64,000 nucleotides of DNA from Amycolatopsis sp. NBC_01480 (GCF_036227205.1 NZ_CP109442.1:8308001-8372000), one strand, 5' to 3'. Positions 7,386 to 16,759 are shown, numbered from the stretch's first letter. The notes: a model not told the origin generated them from the letters alone. Made by a program: numbers and translations.

Positions 7386-8486
7386 CTAGAGGGCTCCGTC
7401 CAGCGCGGCCAGCAGCGAAGACGCCCGCCCATCCACGTCCTCGGCCTGCAGTTCGTTGGTGGTGAAGGAGAAACCCACGCCTCGAGACGGCCACGCTCCG
7501 TGGCGGCCGCCGCCGGCGCCGGAGTGGCCGAAGGCGGACGGGTCGGCTGTGGGTGGGCCGTAGGTGCCGATCGGGTCGGCGAGTTCGTAGCCCAGGCCGA
7601 AGCGCAGGGGGCGGTCGTTGATGGCGTCGATGCCCTCGGACCAGGTGCGGGTGGCCTGCGCCAACACGGCGGCGGGCAGCAGGGAGCCGGTCAGCAGGAG
7701 GTCGTACAGGCGGGCCATCGCGCCCGCCGTGGCGACCGCGCCGCCGGCCGCTAGTTCGGCGCCGCGGTAGGCGGGGGAGTTCATTGTGTCAGTGGAGTCG
7801 AGCAGGCCGCGATACATGCGCTCGACGATCTGCCGCCGCGCGGGGTCCTGCAGGAAGGTGCTGATCCGGTAGCCGGGCGCGCGGTGCAGCGTCGCCACCG
7901 GGACCGACGGCGGCGTGCCCAGTCGCAGGTCGAGGCCGTGTGGAGCGGCCAGCAGTTCCTGCACCAGCTCGCCCACGCGTTGGCCGGTGACGCGGTGCAG
8001 CAGTTCCGTGACGAGGTAGCCGTAGGTCAGCGCGTGGTACGCCACCTTCGTGCCCGGCGTCCACAGTGGACGCTGGGCGGCGAGGGCGGCGGCGTTCGCC
8101 GCGTTGTCCGCCATCGGCAGGTCCGGCTCGACGTACGGCAGGCCGACGGAGTGCGCCAGCACCTGCGAAACCGGCACGTCCGCCTTGCCGGCCGCGGCGA
8201 ACTCCGGCCAGTACCGCGCGACGCGCTCGCCCGGGCCCAGCAGCCCGTGCGCGGTCAGCATGGCGACCACTGTCGCGACAATCCCCTTGGTACCGCTGAA
8301 AACCACGACCCGCGTGTCCCGCGTCCACGGCACCCCGGGCGACGCCGACCCGCCCCACAGCTCGACGAGCGGCTCGCCGTGGCGCACGACGCTGAACGCC
8401 ACACCGCCCGACGAAGCCGCGACGATGTCGGCGAACGCCGAGCGCACGCCCTCGAACCCGGGCCGGATTTCGCCGTGGACGGTCAT
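7386..8486 (-). CDS. Serine hydrolase of the class C beta-lactamase/esterase fold
   Basis: A 366-residue protein with the beta-lactamase-fold triad. The nucleophile motif SGTK is at residues 64-67, the tyrosine motif is Y150-H-A within the VAYHALTYGYLVTELLHRVT stretch, and a C-terminal FGHSGAGG occupies the KTG position. No signal peptide is seen, so it is probably a cytoplasmic esterase or amidase (EstB-like) rather than a lactamase conferring resistance. The ATG overlaps the stop of the ABC ATPase gene (ATGA), which makes it the last coupled member of the carnitine/ABC operon. I infer that it may hydrolyse the imported substrate, for example an ester, but this is not shown by sequence. Confidence 0.82.
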   Translation of the reverse strand: MTVHGEIRPGFEGVRSAFADIVAASSGGVAFSVVRHGEPLVELWGGSASPGVPWTRDTRVVVFSGTKGIVATVVAMLTAHGLLGPGERVARYWPEFAAAGKADVPVSQVLAHSVGLPYVEPDLPMADNAANAAALAAQRPLWTPGTKVAYHALTYGYLVTELLHRVTGQRVGELVQELLAAPHGLDLRLGTPPSVPVATLHRAPGYRISTFLQDPARRQIVERMYRGLLDSTDTMNSPAYRGAELAAGGAVATAGAMARLYDLLLTGSLLPAAVLAQATRTWSEGIDAINDRPLRFGLGYELADPIGTYGPPTADPSAFGHSGAGGGRHGAWPSRGVGFSFTTNELQAEDVDGRASSLLAALDGAL

Positions 8487-10063
8487 AACCGCGGCGTATT
8501 CGCCAGCAGCTCGCGGGTGTACGAATGCGAGGGGGCCTTCAGCACGTCATCGACCGTACCCTCCTCGACGATCTCCCCGCCGCGCAGAACGGCCACGCGA
8601 TCGGCGACCTCGGGCGCCAGCGCGATGTTGTGCGTGACGAACAGCATCGCCATGCCCAGCTCCCGCCGCAGCTCGCCGAGCAGCTCGACGATCGTGGCCT
8701 GCACCGAGACGTCCAACGCGCTGGTCACCTCGTCGCACACCAGCACGTCCGGCGTGGTGACGAGCGCGCGGGCGATCGCGGCCCGCTGCCGTTCCCCGCC
8801 CGAGAGCTGGTCGGGCAGCCGGTTCGCCAGCTCGCGCCCGAGCCGGACCCGGTCCAGCATCTCGGTGACGCGCTCGCGCCGCTGCGCCCGGGACAGCGAA
8901 GTCAGCCGCACCAGCGGAACCTCGATCGACTGCGCGACGGTCTTGCGCGGGTTCAGCGAGGAGAACGGGCTCTGGAACACGTACTGGATCCGACGCCGCT
9001 CGTCGTTGCTGCGCTGCCGGGTGGCGGCCGCGAGCGGCGTGCCCTCCAGTGCGACGGTGCCGGTGTACTCCCGCGCGAGCCCGGCGATGCACTGCGAAAG
9101 CGTGGTCTTGCCGGACCCGGACTCGCCCAGCAGCATCACGCATTCGCCCCGCGTCACCGAGACGTCGACACCGCGCAGCACCTGGAGATCGCCGAAGGAG
9201 ACGTGGATCCCGCGCGCCGCCAGCACCGCGTCCGACGGCGGGGGAGCGGTGCCCGCGTCCGCGGCGAGGTCGGGCACGGCGGCCAGCAGCCGGCGGGTGT
9301 ACGCGTGCGTGGGCCGTCTCAGGACCTGTTCCGCGGGCCCGGTCTCGACGACGTCGCCCTGGTACATCACCGCGACCCGGTCGGCCAGCTCAGCGACCAC
9401 GGCCAGGTCGTGCGTGATATAGAGCGCCGCGACGCGGTGTTCGGCCGTCAACGAGCGCACGGTCTCGAGCACCAGCGCCTGGGTCATCACGTCGAGCCCG
9501 GTCGTGGGCTCGTCGAGCACGACCACGCTCGGCCGGCAGGCGAACGCCATCGCGATGCCCACGCGCTGCTGCTGCCCGCCGGAGAGCTGGTGCGGGTAGC
9601 GGCGCCGGTAGTCCTCGTCCGCGGGCAGCCCGACCTCGGCCAGCACCTCGGCCACGCGGTCCTCGACCGGGCCCGGATAGCCATGCGTCTCAAGGACTTC
9701 CGCGATCTGCAGGCCGATCCGCAACGCGGGGTTCAGCGACAGCGCGGGGTCCTGCGGGATGTAGGCGATCACGTTGCCGCGCAGCTTCCGGCGCCCGGCG
9801 GCGTCGAGGGCGAGGATGTCGACGGGCTCGCCCTCGCGCGGGCGGACGGTGACCGTCCCGCCGGCGGAGACGAGGCCGCGCCGGAAGTGTCCGAGTGCGG
9901 CCAGTCCGGCGGTGGTTTTGCCGGAGCCGGACTCGCCGACCAGCGCGAGCACTTCCCCGGGGGAGATGGCGTAGGAGACGTTGCCCAGCACCGCGCGGCC
10001 CGTGGCGGTCCGCACGGCCAGGCCGGTCACCTCCAGGGCAAGTCCCTCAGTCGGATCAGTCAT
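8483..10063 (-). CDS. Dipeptide/oligopeptide-type ABC transporter, fused double ATPase
   Basis: A 526-residue protein containing two complete nucleotide-binding domains (DppD- and DppF-like) in one chain. Each has Walker A GESGSGKTT, a signature motif (LSGGQQQRVGIAMA and LSGGERQRAAIARA) and Walker B (VVVLDEPTTGLD and VLVCDEVTSALD). The second Walker B has Val after the Glu, which is common in this family. The ATG at 10063 overlaps the permease stop (ATGA). It energises the importer formed with the two permeases and the binding protein encoded just upstream in the same operon. Fusion of the two ATPases is common in actinobacteria. Confidence 0.93.
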   Translation of the reverse strand: MTDPTEGLALEVTGLAVRTATGRAVLGNVSYAISPGEVLALVGESGSGKTTAGLAALGHFRRGLVSAGGTVTVRPREGEPVDILALDAAGRRKLRGNVIAYIPQDPALSLNPALRIGLQIAEVLETHGYPGPVEDRVAEVLAEVGLPADEDYRRRYPHQLSGGQQQRVGIAMAFACRPSVVVLDEPTTGLDVMTQALVLETVRSLTAEHRVAALYITHDLAVVAELADRVAVMYQGDVVETGPAEQVLRRPTHAYTRRLLAAVPDLAADAGTAPPPSDAVLAARGIHVSFGDLQVLRGVDVSVTRGECVMLLGESGSGKTTLSQCIAGLAREYTGTVALEGTPLAAATRQRSNDERRRIQYVFQSPFSSLNPRKTVAQSIEVPLVRLTSLSRAQRRERVTEMLDRVRLGRELANRLPDQLSGGERQRAAIARALVTTPDVLVCDEVTSALDVSVQATIVELLGELRRELGMAMLFVTHNIALAPEVADRVAVLRGGEIVEEGTVDDVLKAPSHSYTRELLANTPRL

Positions 10064-10950
10064 GAGCGGGCCTCCCGGGTGCGTCCGGCCGCGGCCGAGG
10101 CGAGCGAGTCGGCGACGAGGTTGGTGCCGACGGCGAGCAGGGCGATCGCGGCCACCGGCAGGAGCACGCCCCACGGCTGCACGACCAGTGCGATCCGGTT
10201 CTCGTTGATCATCAGGCCCCAGTCGGCCGTGGGCGGCTGGATGCCCAGGCCCAGGAACGACAGCGAAGCGATGTAGCCGATGGAGAACGTCAGCCGCAGC
10301 CCCACCTCCACCATCAGCGGGCCGGTGATGTTCGGCAGGATTTCGCGCAGCAGGATCTGCCCGCGCGGCACCGCGTACATCTCGGCGGCGCGGATGTAGT
10401 CGCTGCCCCGCACCGCAACGGTGGCCTGACGGGCGACGCGAGCAGTACGCGGCGCGTGCGTCAGGCCGATCACCAGGACCAGCAGCCAGCCCTTCGGCCC
10501 GATCACCGCGATCGCCAGCAGCGCGATGACCAGCTGGGGGAAGGACAGCAGGACATCGTTGCCGCGCATCAGGATGCTGTCGAGCCAGCCGCCGCCGTAA
10601 CCCGCGATCATGCCGATCAACGCGCCCAGCACGATGCCCAGGATCGTGGCGAGCACCGCATACAGCAGCAGCGTGGTGCCGCCGGAGAGGAACCGGGTGA
10701 GCACGTCGCGGCCGAGGCCATCGGTGCCCGCGATCCCGTCCGGCTTGAACGGCTTGCCCGCGAAGTCCGTGGTGCCGTAGCCGGTCAGCACCGGCCCGAG
10801 CCACGGGCCGAGCAGCGCCACCAGGACGACCACGCCGGCCAGCACCGTGCCGACCTTGGCCTGCGGGAACGCCCACGCCGTGCGCCACAGCCCGGCCCGT
10901 TTCACCGGCGCTTCGTCGGACACCGACGGCACAGTTTCCACGGCGGTCAT
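10060..10950 (-). CDS. Peptide-type ABC transporter permease (DppC-like)
   Basis: A 296-residue permease with an N-terminal helix (VGTVLAGVVVLVALLGPWLG), the DppC landmark GIAGTDGLGRDVLTRFLSGG, and the EAA coupling region (YIRAAEMYAVPRGQILLREI, then LPNITGPLMVEV). The final SFLGLGIQPPTADWGLMINE block is characteristic of DppC/OppC. It has about six transmembrane helices. It pairs with the DppB-like permease whose gene ends 73 bp upstream; the start ATG lies at 10950, and the stop overlaps the ATPase start. Confidence 0.92.
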   Translation of the reverse strand: MTAVETVPSVSDEAPVKRAGLWRTAWAFPQAKVGTVLAGVVVLVALLGPWLGPVLTGYGTTDFAGKPFKPDGIAGTDGLGRDVLTRFLSGGTTLLLYAVLATILGIVLGALIGMIAGYGGGWLDSILMRGNDVLLSFPQLVIALLAIAVIGPKGWLLVLVIGLTHAPRTARVARQATVAVRGSDYIRAAEMYAVPRGQILLREILPNITGPLMVEVGLRLTFSIGYIASLSFLGLGIQPPTADWGLMINENRIALVVQPWGVLLPVAAIALLAVGTNLVADSLASAAAGRTREARS

Positions 10951-11023
10951 CGGACAGCCTCCAGTGTCTTGCGTGACACCCGCACCCGGTCGGCGACACG
11001 AGCGAGCTGCCGCGATTGTGTGC

Positions 11024-11977
11024 TCATGCCGCCTCCGTCCGGAGTTTCGGATCCGCGAGGATGCCGACCACGTCGGCGATCAGGTTCACCACGATGTACA
11101 CCGCGGCGATGAGCAGCGTGATGGCCTGGACCACGGCGACGTCGCGCTTGCCCACCGCGTCGATCAGCGCCTGGCCGATGCCGGGGTAGCGGAACAGGAA
11201 TTCGACCACCACGACCCCGCCGGCGAGCCAGGCCAGCTGCAGCGCGACCACCTGCGCGACCGGTCCCACCGCGTGCGGCAGCGCGTGGCGCACCAGCACC
11301 GTCCGCTCGCGCAGGCCCTTGAGCCGGGCCATTTCCACGTAACCCGAGTCGAGGACCTCGTTCATCGTCCCGCGCATCATCCGCGTGATGTACGGCATCA
11401 CCACCAGCACCAGCGTGAGCACGGGCAGCACGAGCTGGCTCGGCTGCCGCCACACCGCTTCGCCGGGCGGGGTGAGCGTGACCGACGGCAGGACCTTGAA
11501 CACCGTGGTGGCGAACAGCACGATCAGCGCGATGCCGATCACGAACTCCGGCAGCGCCGCGATCACCAGGCTGATCCCCGAGACGGCCTGGTCGGCCGCG
11601 CGGCCGCGGCGCAGCGCGCTCCAGGTGCCGAGCGCGAGGCCGAGCGGGGTGGCGATCACCGCGGCGAGGACCAGCAGGACCAGCGACGCCGAAACCCGGT
11701 CGGCCAGGAGCGCCGTCACCGGGCCCTGGGTGGAGGTCGACGTGCCGAGGTCGCCGGTGAACAGCCCGCCGAGCCAGTCCAGGTAGCGCTGCCAGACCGG
11801 CTCGTCGAGGTGCAGCTGGTGCTGCAGCGCGGCGATTCGCTCCGGTGTCGCCTGCTGGCCGAGGATGGCGCGCGCCGGGTCGCCCGGCAGCAGCAGGGTC
11901 GCGACGAACACCAGCAGCGTCACCAGCCACAACACGGCGAGGCTGACGAGCAGGCGTTTGACGATCAGTCTGGTCAT
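11024..11977 (-). CDS. Peptide-type ABC transporter permease (DppB-like)
   Basis: A 317-residue DppB/OppB-type inner-membrane permease. It starts TRLIVKRLLVSLAVLWLVTL and has the periplasmic LLPGDPARAILGQQATPERI region, the coupling segment YVEMARLKGLRERTVLVRHA, and the closing VVVEFLFRYPGIGQALIDAV motif. GGAGG lies seven bases before the ATG, and the start overlaps the stop of the binding-protein gene, so translation is coupled. It is the second permease of the importer in the carnitine cluster. Confidence 0.92.
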   Translation of the reverse strand: MTRLIVKRLLVSLAVLWLVTLLVFVATLLLPGDPARAILGQQATPERIAALQHQLHLDEPVWQRYLDWLGGLFTGDLGTSTSTQGPVTALLADRVSASLVLLVLAAVIATPLGLALGTWSALRRGRAADQAVSGISLVIAALPEFVIGIALIVLFATTVFKVLPSVTLTPPGEAVWRQPSQLVLPVLTLVLVVMPYITRMMRGTMNEVLDSGYVEMARLKGLRERTVLVRHALPHAVGPVAQVVALQLAWLAGGVVVVEFLFRYPGIGQALIDAVGKRDVAVVQAITLLIAAVYIVVNLIADVVGILADPKLRTEAA

Positions 11978-13569
11978 GCCGCACCTCCAGGGGCGGTGCC
12001 GAGCCAGGCTTCGCGGAATTGGTAGCCCGAAAGCGAGATCCCGGTCCGGTCGGGCACCAGCCCGGCGACGTAGGCCTGGTGGGCGTCCACCTGGTCGACG
12101 AAGCCCCAGACGATCAGCCCGCCCCGTTCGTACTCGATCTGCTGCGCCCGGTGGAGCAGGTCGCCCCGGGCCTTAGCGTCCACAGTGGAACTGGCCCGGG
12201 TCACGAGATCGGTGAATTCCGGGTCGCTCCAATGGGTTTCGTTGTACGGCGCCTTCGGCAGCGAGCCGCTCGCGACCTGCGGCAGGTAGTTTCGGGTGTA
12301 CCAGAAGTCCTGCGCGAAGTCCCAGGACAGGTAGTTCTCGCCGTAGAACGTGGTGGTGTCGAGCTTGCGGATGCGCACAGTCACCCCGGCCGCCTTCGCC
12401 TGCTGCTGGAACACCTGCGCCGCCTCGACCGCGCCCGCCTGGATCGGCGCGGTGACCAGCTCGATGTCGAGGTCCGGCTTCCCGGCCGCGGCCAGCAGCC
12501 GTTTCGCCTCGTCGATGTTCTGCCTGCGCTGCGGCAGGTCTTTCGCGTACGCCGGGTCGAATGGCGCGTACAGGTCATTGCCGACCCGGCCCTGGCCGCT
12601 GAGCACCTGGTTGATCATCTGCTCGCGGTCCACCACCAGCCGCAGTGCCTGGCGCACCCGCACGTCGTCGAACGGCGGCCGGTCCACGCGCATGGTGAAC
12701 GGCAGCCAGGTGCCGGTGTCGGAGGTGAGCACGCGCATGCGGGGGTCGCTGCGCAGCACGTCGACCAGCGCCACCGGGACCTGGTCGATGGCGTCCACCT
12801 GGGAGGACAGCAGCGCGTTGATCCGGGCGTCGTCCTCGGCGAAGTTGATCAGCACCAGCTGGTCGGCGTACGGCTGGCCGGGCCGCCAGTAGTGCTCGTT
12901 GCGCACGAAGGTGCTCTGCAGCCCGGCGGTGAACTGGCCCATCCGGAACGGGCCGGTGCCGATCGGCCGCTTGAGGTCGAAGTCGGCCGGCACGATGCCG
13001 AGCGAGTACTGGCCGAGCAGGTCGTCGAACCCGGCGTTCGGCTCGGTGAGGCGGAATTCCACGGAGTGGTCCCCGGACGGCACCACCTCGCCGAGCATGG
13101 TCAGCCCGGCGGCGCCGCTCTTCGGGTCCTTCGGGTCGGTGATCCGCTTGAACGTGGCCACCACGTCCGCGGGCGTGACCGGGCGGCCGTCGTGGAACTT
13201 GATGCCCTCGCGCAGCACCGCGGTCCACGTCCGGGCGTCGGGCGAGGAGGTCATCGACTGCGCCACCACCGGTTGCAGCCGGTACTCGTGGTCGCGCAGC
13301 AGCAGCGGCTCGTAGAGGTTGATCACCCGCGCGATGTCCGGGTTGGTCGCCGGGATGTGCGGGTCGATGGTGTCGGACGCGCCGCCGCCGGTGACGCCGA
13401 CGCGCAGCGTGCCGCCGCGCCGTGGCGGGCCGGTGGGCGCGGCGGCCGCGACGCCGTTGCCGCCGCACGCGGTGAGCAGGGGAGCGGCGCCCAGCAGGGC
13501 GGCACCGCCGACGGCCGCGGTCAGGAACCGGCGGCGGGACCAGGGATTCGGCTTACATCGCGCTTCCAT
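11974..13569 (-). CDS. ABC transporter substrate-binding lipoprotein (SBP family 5)
   Basis: A 531-residue binding protein. The N-terminus has a twin-arginine signal (SRRRFLTAAVGGAALLGAAP) running into the lipobox LTAC, so it is a Tat-exported, membrane-anchored lipoprotein. The mature part has the family-5 pattern (VINLYEPLLLRDHEYRLQPV, then VAQSMTSSPDARTWTAVLRE, then GIKFHDGRPVTPADVVATFK). Family-5 proteins bind peptides but also nickel, opines and other small molecules. Its position directly behind three carnitine-degradation genes suggests carnitine or a carnitine derivative as ligand, which is inference. The ribosome binding site in front of the ATG is weak, consistent with coupling within the operon. 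Confidence 0.9.
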   Translation of the reverse strand: MEARCKPNPWSRRRFLTAAVGGAALLGAAPLLTACGGNGVAAAAPTGPPRRGGTLRVGVTGGGASDTIDPHIPATNPDIARVINLYEPLLLRDHEYRLQPVVAQSMTSSPDARTWTAVLREGIKFHDGRPVTPADVVATFKRITDPKDPKSGAAGLTMLGEVVPSGDHSVEFRLTEPNAGFDDLLGQYSLGIVPADFDLKRPIGTGPFRMGQFTAGLQSTFVRNEHYWRPGQPYADQLVLINFAEDDARINALLSSQVDAIDQVPVALVDVLRSDPRMRVLTSDTGTWLPFTMRVDRPPFDDVRVRQALRLVVDREQMINQVLSGQGRVGNDLYAPFDPAYAKDLPQRRQNIDEAKRLLAAAGKPDLDIELVTAPIQAGAVEAAQVFQQQAKAAGVTVRIRKLDTTTFYGENYLSWDFAQDFWYTRNYLPQVASGSLPKAPYNETHWSDPEFTDLVTRASSTVDAKARGDLLHRAQQIEYERGGLIVWGFVDQVDAHQAYVAGLVPDRTGISLSGYQFREAWLGTAPGGAA

Positions 13570-13604
13570 AGGAGTCTTTTCGGTGGGGACGGGGTTCGGG
13601 AGGG

Positions 13605-14039
13605 TCAAGCGATCGCGCGCCCCGCGTAGTCCGGGACCGGGCTGGCGTACTGGCGGAGCCGCTCCGCGACGTCGCCGGGGAACGGCGAGGCTCTGCCCTC
13701 GGCGACGTGCAGGCACAGCAGTTCTTCGGTGGCCACCAGCTCGCCGACGACACGCATCTCGTGACACAGCCGGGTCTTCTTCGCCCCGACCGACAGCACG
13801 GAAGTGGCCACCTCGAGTTCGGCGTCCGCGCCTACCTCGCGCAGGTACCGGACGTGAGCCTCCACTGTGTACAGCGAGGCGCCGGTGGCCGCGCGGTACG
13901 CCGGGTCGAGGCCGGTGGCGTCCATCAGCGCGGTGGTGGCGTCGCCGAAGACGAGCACGTAGTACGGCTCGGAAAGGTGGCCGTTGTAGTCGATCCACTC
14001 CGGACGGACCCGGTCGCGGTGCACCAGCGGCTCACCCAC
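13605..14039 (-). CDS. Hotdog-fold thioesterase, probably betainyl-CoA thioesterase of carnitine degradation
   Basis: A 144-residue 4-hydroxybenzoyl-CoA-thioesterase-like hotdog protein: RVRPEWIDYNGHLSEPYYVL with the catalytic-type Asp-Tyr-Asn-Gly-His, then VEAHVRYLREVGADAELEVA and KKTRLCHEMRVVGELVATEE. In the known bacterial pathway (CdhB of Pseudomonas, or a C-terminal domain fused to the dehydrogenase in some species) this enzyme releases glycine betaine from betainyl-CoA. Here it is a separate gene that overlaps the carnitine dehydrogenase gene by 8 bp, which strongly supports the assignment. The next gene downstream is the ABC binding protein. Confidence 0.8.
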   Translation of the reverse strand: MGEPLVHRDRVRPEWIDYNGHLSEPYYVLVFGDATTALMDATGLDPAYRAATGASLYTVEAHVRYLREVGADAELEVATSVLSVGAKKTRLCHEMRVVGELVATEELLCLHVAEGRASPFPGDVAERLRQYASPVPDYAGRAIA

Positions 14040-14985
14040 GACGGGCCTGCCCGACGGCCTCCTGGATCGCGATGATCGCCCGGTCGCGTTCGGCGACGAG
14101 GTCGGCGATGGTGCGTTCGCCGGCCTCTTCCTCGCAGCCCTCGACCACGGCGTCGCGTAGCTTCTTGGTCAGCTCCGGCGCGTCGAGGCGGGTCCACGGC
14201 GACTTCAGCGACGGCCCGAAGTGGTCGAGCATGTGCGCCATGCCGCCCTCGCCGCCGGCCAGGTGGAAGGTGAGCATCGGGCCCTGGACCGGCCAGCGCA
14301 GGCCCGGCCCGTCGGTGATGGCGGTGTCGATCTGCTCGACGGTGGCCTCGCCGTTCGCGACCATGTGCAGGGCTTCCCGCCACAACGCCTCCTGCAGCCG
14401 GTTCGCGATGAACCCGGGTACCTCGTCGGCCATGGCGATCACGGTCTTGCCCACGTGGCGGTAGAACGCGCTCGCCCACTCGACCGCCTGCGGCGAGGTC
14501 AGCTTCCCGCCGACGACCTCGACCAGCGGGATCAGGTACGGCGGGTTGAACGGGTGGCCCACCACGAGCCGCTCCGGCGTCTTCGCCGCGACCTGCATCT
14601 CGGTCATGCCGTACCCCGAGGTCGACGACGCGATCACCACCCCGGCCGGGGTGACGGCGTCGATGTCGGCCAGCAGCTTCTGCTTGAGCGCCAGGTCTTC
14701 CGGCGCGCTCTCCTGCACGAACCCGGCACCCTCGACGGCCTCGGCCAGCGTGGCCGTGACGGTCAGGTTGTCCCGGCTCGCGCCGTCGGCCAGGCCGAGG
14801 CTGGTGAGCGCGGGCCAGGCGGCGTCGACCAGCCGGGTGAGCTTCGCGGCGGCGTCCGGCGCGGGGTCCCACGCCCGGACGCGGTAGCCGCGGGCGAGGA
14901 AGTGCGCGACCCAGCCGCCGCCGATCACGCCCGCGCCCACGCAGGCGACAGTGTCCACAGTGTCTACAGTGGATATCTCAGGCAT
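14032..14985 (-). CDS. L-carnitine 3-dehydrogenase
   Basis: A 317-residue protein of the 3-hydroxyacyl-CoA dehydrogenase superfamily. The Rossmann motif GAGVIGGG is at residues 17-24. [35 protein letters not shown] and [20 protein letters not shown] are the landmarks of the carnitine dehydrogenase (CdhA/LcdH) subgroup, which oxidises L-carnitine to 3-dehydrocarnitine with NAD+. The C-terminal helical domain carries [20 protein letters not shown]. The genes on both sides, a beta-keto acid cleavage enzyme and a thioesterase, are the next two enzymes of the pathway and overlap this gene by 8 bp each. The N-terminus contains a Thr-Val-Asp repeat encoded by three 9-bp units. Confidence 0.88.
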   Translation of the reverse strand: MPEISTVDTVDTVACVGAGVIGGGWVAHFLARGYRVRAWDPAPDAAAKLTRLVDAAWPALTSLGLADGASRDNLTVTATLAEAVEGAGFVQESAPEDLALKQKLLADIDAVTPAGVVIASSTSGYGMTEMQVAAKTPERLVVGHPFNPPYLIPLVEVVGGKLTSPQAVEWASAFYRHVGKTVIAMADEVPGFIANRLQEALWREALHMVANGEATVEQIDTAITDGPGLRWPVQGPMLTFHLAGGEGGMAHMLDHFGPSLKSPWTRLDAPELTKKLRDAVVEGCEEEAGERTIADLVAERDRAIIAIQEAVGQARRG

Positions 14986-15871
14986 GGACGCGCTCCTTCA
15001 GCCCGAGGATCTGGCGCGCCCGGTCCGGCCCGACGACGGTGGCGCCGAGGTCGCCGACGATCCCGACGGCGCGCTCCACGAGCTGCCCGTTCGTCGCCTT
15101 GACCCCGCGGGCCAGGTACAGGTTGTCCTCCAGCCCGACCCGGACGTGCCCGCCGAGCAGCACGGACTGCGCGACCCACGGCATCTGGTCCCGGCCGATC
15201 GCGAACGACGCCCACTGCGCGCCCACGGGCAGCAGCTTCACCATCGCGCCCAGCAGCCCGGGGTCGGCGGGCGCGCCGTACGGGATGCCCATGCAGAGCT
15301 GGAACAGCGGCGGCGCGTCGATCAGGCCCTCTTCGACCATTTTGGACGCGAACCACAGGTGCCCGGTGTCGAAGATCTCCAGCTCGGGCTTCACGCCCAG
15401 CTCCTGGATCCGGCCGGCGCCGAGGCGCAGCATGTCCGGAGTGGACACGTAGAGCTGGCTGCCCTCGCCGAAGTTCAGCGAGCCGCAGTCGAGCGTGCAG
15501 ATGTCGGGCAGCAGCTCCTCGACGTGCGGGAGCCGCTCCAGTGCGCCGACCAGGTCAGTGCCGTCCACCGGCTTGAGCGGGTCCTCCTGGTCGAGCACCA
15601 GGTCGCCGCCCATGCCGGCGGTCAGGTTGACCACGACGTCCACATCGGACTCGCGGATCAGCCGAACCGCCTCCCGGTACAGCGCGACCTCCCGCGAGGG
15701 CGCGCCGGTCCCGGGCTCGCGGACGTGGATGTGCACCACCGCCGCGCCGGCGTTGGCGGCCTCGATCGCGCTGGCCGCGATCTCGGCGGGGGTGACCGGC
15801 ACGTGCGGGCTCCGGCCGACGGTGTCGCCGGCGCCGGTGAGGGCGCAGGTGACGATGACCTCGTGGTTCAT
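14978..15871 (-). CDS. Beta-keto acid cleavage enzyme (BKACE, DUF849), probably 3-dehydrocarnitine cleavage
   Basis: A 297-residue TIM-barrel protein of the BKACE family. [60 protein letters not shown] and the metal-site region VVHIHVRE are typical. [10 protein letters not shown] and [20 protein letters not shown] occur later. BKACEs exchange a beta-keto acid with acetyl-CoA; the carnitine version (CdhC) turns 3-dehydrocarnitine into betainyl-CoA plus acetoacetate. The ATG shares one base with the stop of the upstream regulator gene (TGATG) and the stop overlaps the dehydrogenase start. Context makes the carnitine assignment likely. Confidence 0.87.
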   Translation of the reverse strand: MNHEVIVTCALTGAGDTVGRSPHVPVTPAEIAASAIEAANAGAAVVHIHVREPGTGAPSREVALYREAVRLIRESDVDVVVNLTAGMGGDLVLDQEDPLKPVDGTDLVGALERLPHVEELLPDICTLDCGSLNFGEGSQLYVSTPDMLRLGAGRIQELGVKPELEIFDTGHLWFASKMVEEGLIDAPPLFQLCMGIPYGAPADPGLLGAMVKLLPVGAQWASFAIGRDQMPWVAQSVLLGGHVRVGLEDNLYLARGVKATNGQLVERAVGIVGDLGATVVGPDRARQILGLKERVHA

Positions 15872-16722
15872 CAGGCTCCCTTGACGATCGAGGATTCGAT
15901 GAAGTCGTGCAGGTGCTTGCGCATGGTGGCCACGGTGCTGCCCGGCTTGTGGGTGAGCACCTGGATGCCGAGCCCGTCGATCAGCGCGGTGAGCTGCTCG
16001 GTGGCGGCCTCGGGATCGGCCACGTGGAACGCGTCCTGCTCCTGGCCGGTGCGGATGGTCATCAGGATGGTCCGGTGCCAGCGGTCGTACGAATCGGTGT
16101 ACAGCGACCGCAGCGCCGGGTTCAGCGAGACCTCGTTCCACACCTGCAGCCAGACCGACCATTCGGCGTGCAGCACGCCGTCGGCCGGGAGTTGCAGCTC
16201 GACCAGCTTCAGCAGCCGGTCATGGGCGTCATCGACGGCGTGCAGCTCGGCGACCTGCCGGTCGAACGCGAGCTTCACGTTGCGCCGCAACGCTTCGTTC
16301 AGCACCTCGGTCTTGCTCGGGAAGTGGTAGTGGATGGTGGCGGTGCTGGTGCCGCACGCCTTCGCGATGTCCGCGATGCGCACCCGGTGGTAGCCGCGCT
16401 CGGCGATCAGCTGCCACGCGGTCTCCAGGATCCGCCGCCGCGGCTCGGATTGCCCGGGCTCACCGGCCAGCCGGGTGGCGGGCGCCGGGACCGCGGTGAC
16501 GGTCTTCGCGTCGTCGCTGCCGTTGAGCAGCCAGTTGACCGTGACGCCGCAGTATTCCGCGACGCGGACCAGCTCGTGGGGCGAAAACCGGCGGGTGCCG
16601 GTGAGCGCCTTGGACAGTTTCGTCTCGTCGAGCCCGATCGCGGCGGCGAACTCCCGCTGGGCTCCCGGCATGGACCGGATCAGCTCCCGGACCCGCGTCC
16701 GCAGCTGCTCCGTCTCGTCCAT
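15871..16722 (-). CDS. XRE-TetR fusion transcriptional regulator heading the carnitine operon
   Basis: A 283-residue regulator with two DNA-binding domains. Residues 8-66 are a Cro/C1-type helix-turn-helix ([20 protein letters not shown], then [20 protein letters not shown]). After a Pro/Ala linker, residues 94-140 are a TetR helix-turn-helix ([40 protein letters not shown]), followed by a TetR-type ligand domain. It is the first gene of the leftward carnitine/ABC operon and is divergent from a crotonase gene. A perfect TTGCGAT-A-ATCGCAA palindrome lies 23 bp upstream and is the obvious operator candidate. The ligand is probably a pathway compound, which is inference. Confidence 0.88.
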   Translation of the reverse strand: MDETEQLRTRVRELIRSMPGAQREFAAAIGLDETKLSKALTGTRRFSPHELVRVAEYCGVTVNWLLNGSDDAKTVTAVPAPATRLAGEPGQSEPRRRILETAWQLIAERGYHRVRIADIAKACGTSTATIHYHFPSKTEVLNEALRRNVKLAFDRQVAELHAVDDAHDRLLKLVELQLPADGVLHAEWSVWLQVWNEVSLNPALRSLYTDSYDRWHRTILMTIRTGQEQDAFHVADPEAATEQLTALIDGLGIQVLTHKPGSTVATMRKHLHDFIESSIVKGA

Positions 16723-16744
16723 GCCGGACGACGGTAGCCCGGTG

Positions 16745-16759
16745 TTGCGATAATCGCAA
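16745..16759. promoter_or_regulatory. Palindromic operator candidate of the XRE-TetR regulator
   Basis: TTGCGATAATCGCAA is a perfect 7+1+7 palindrome in the intergenic region between the regulator (start 16722) and the divergent crotonase gene (start 16920). A half-site TTGCGAT recurs near 16814, on the crotonase side. The arrangement fits a regulator that controls both directions. Confidence 0.6.
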
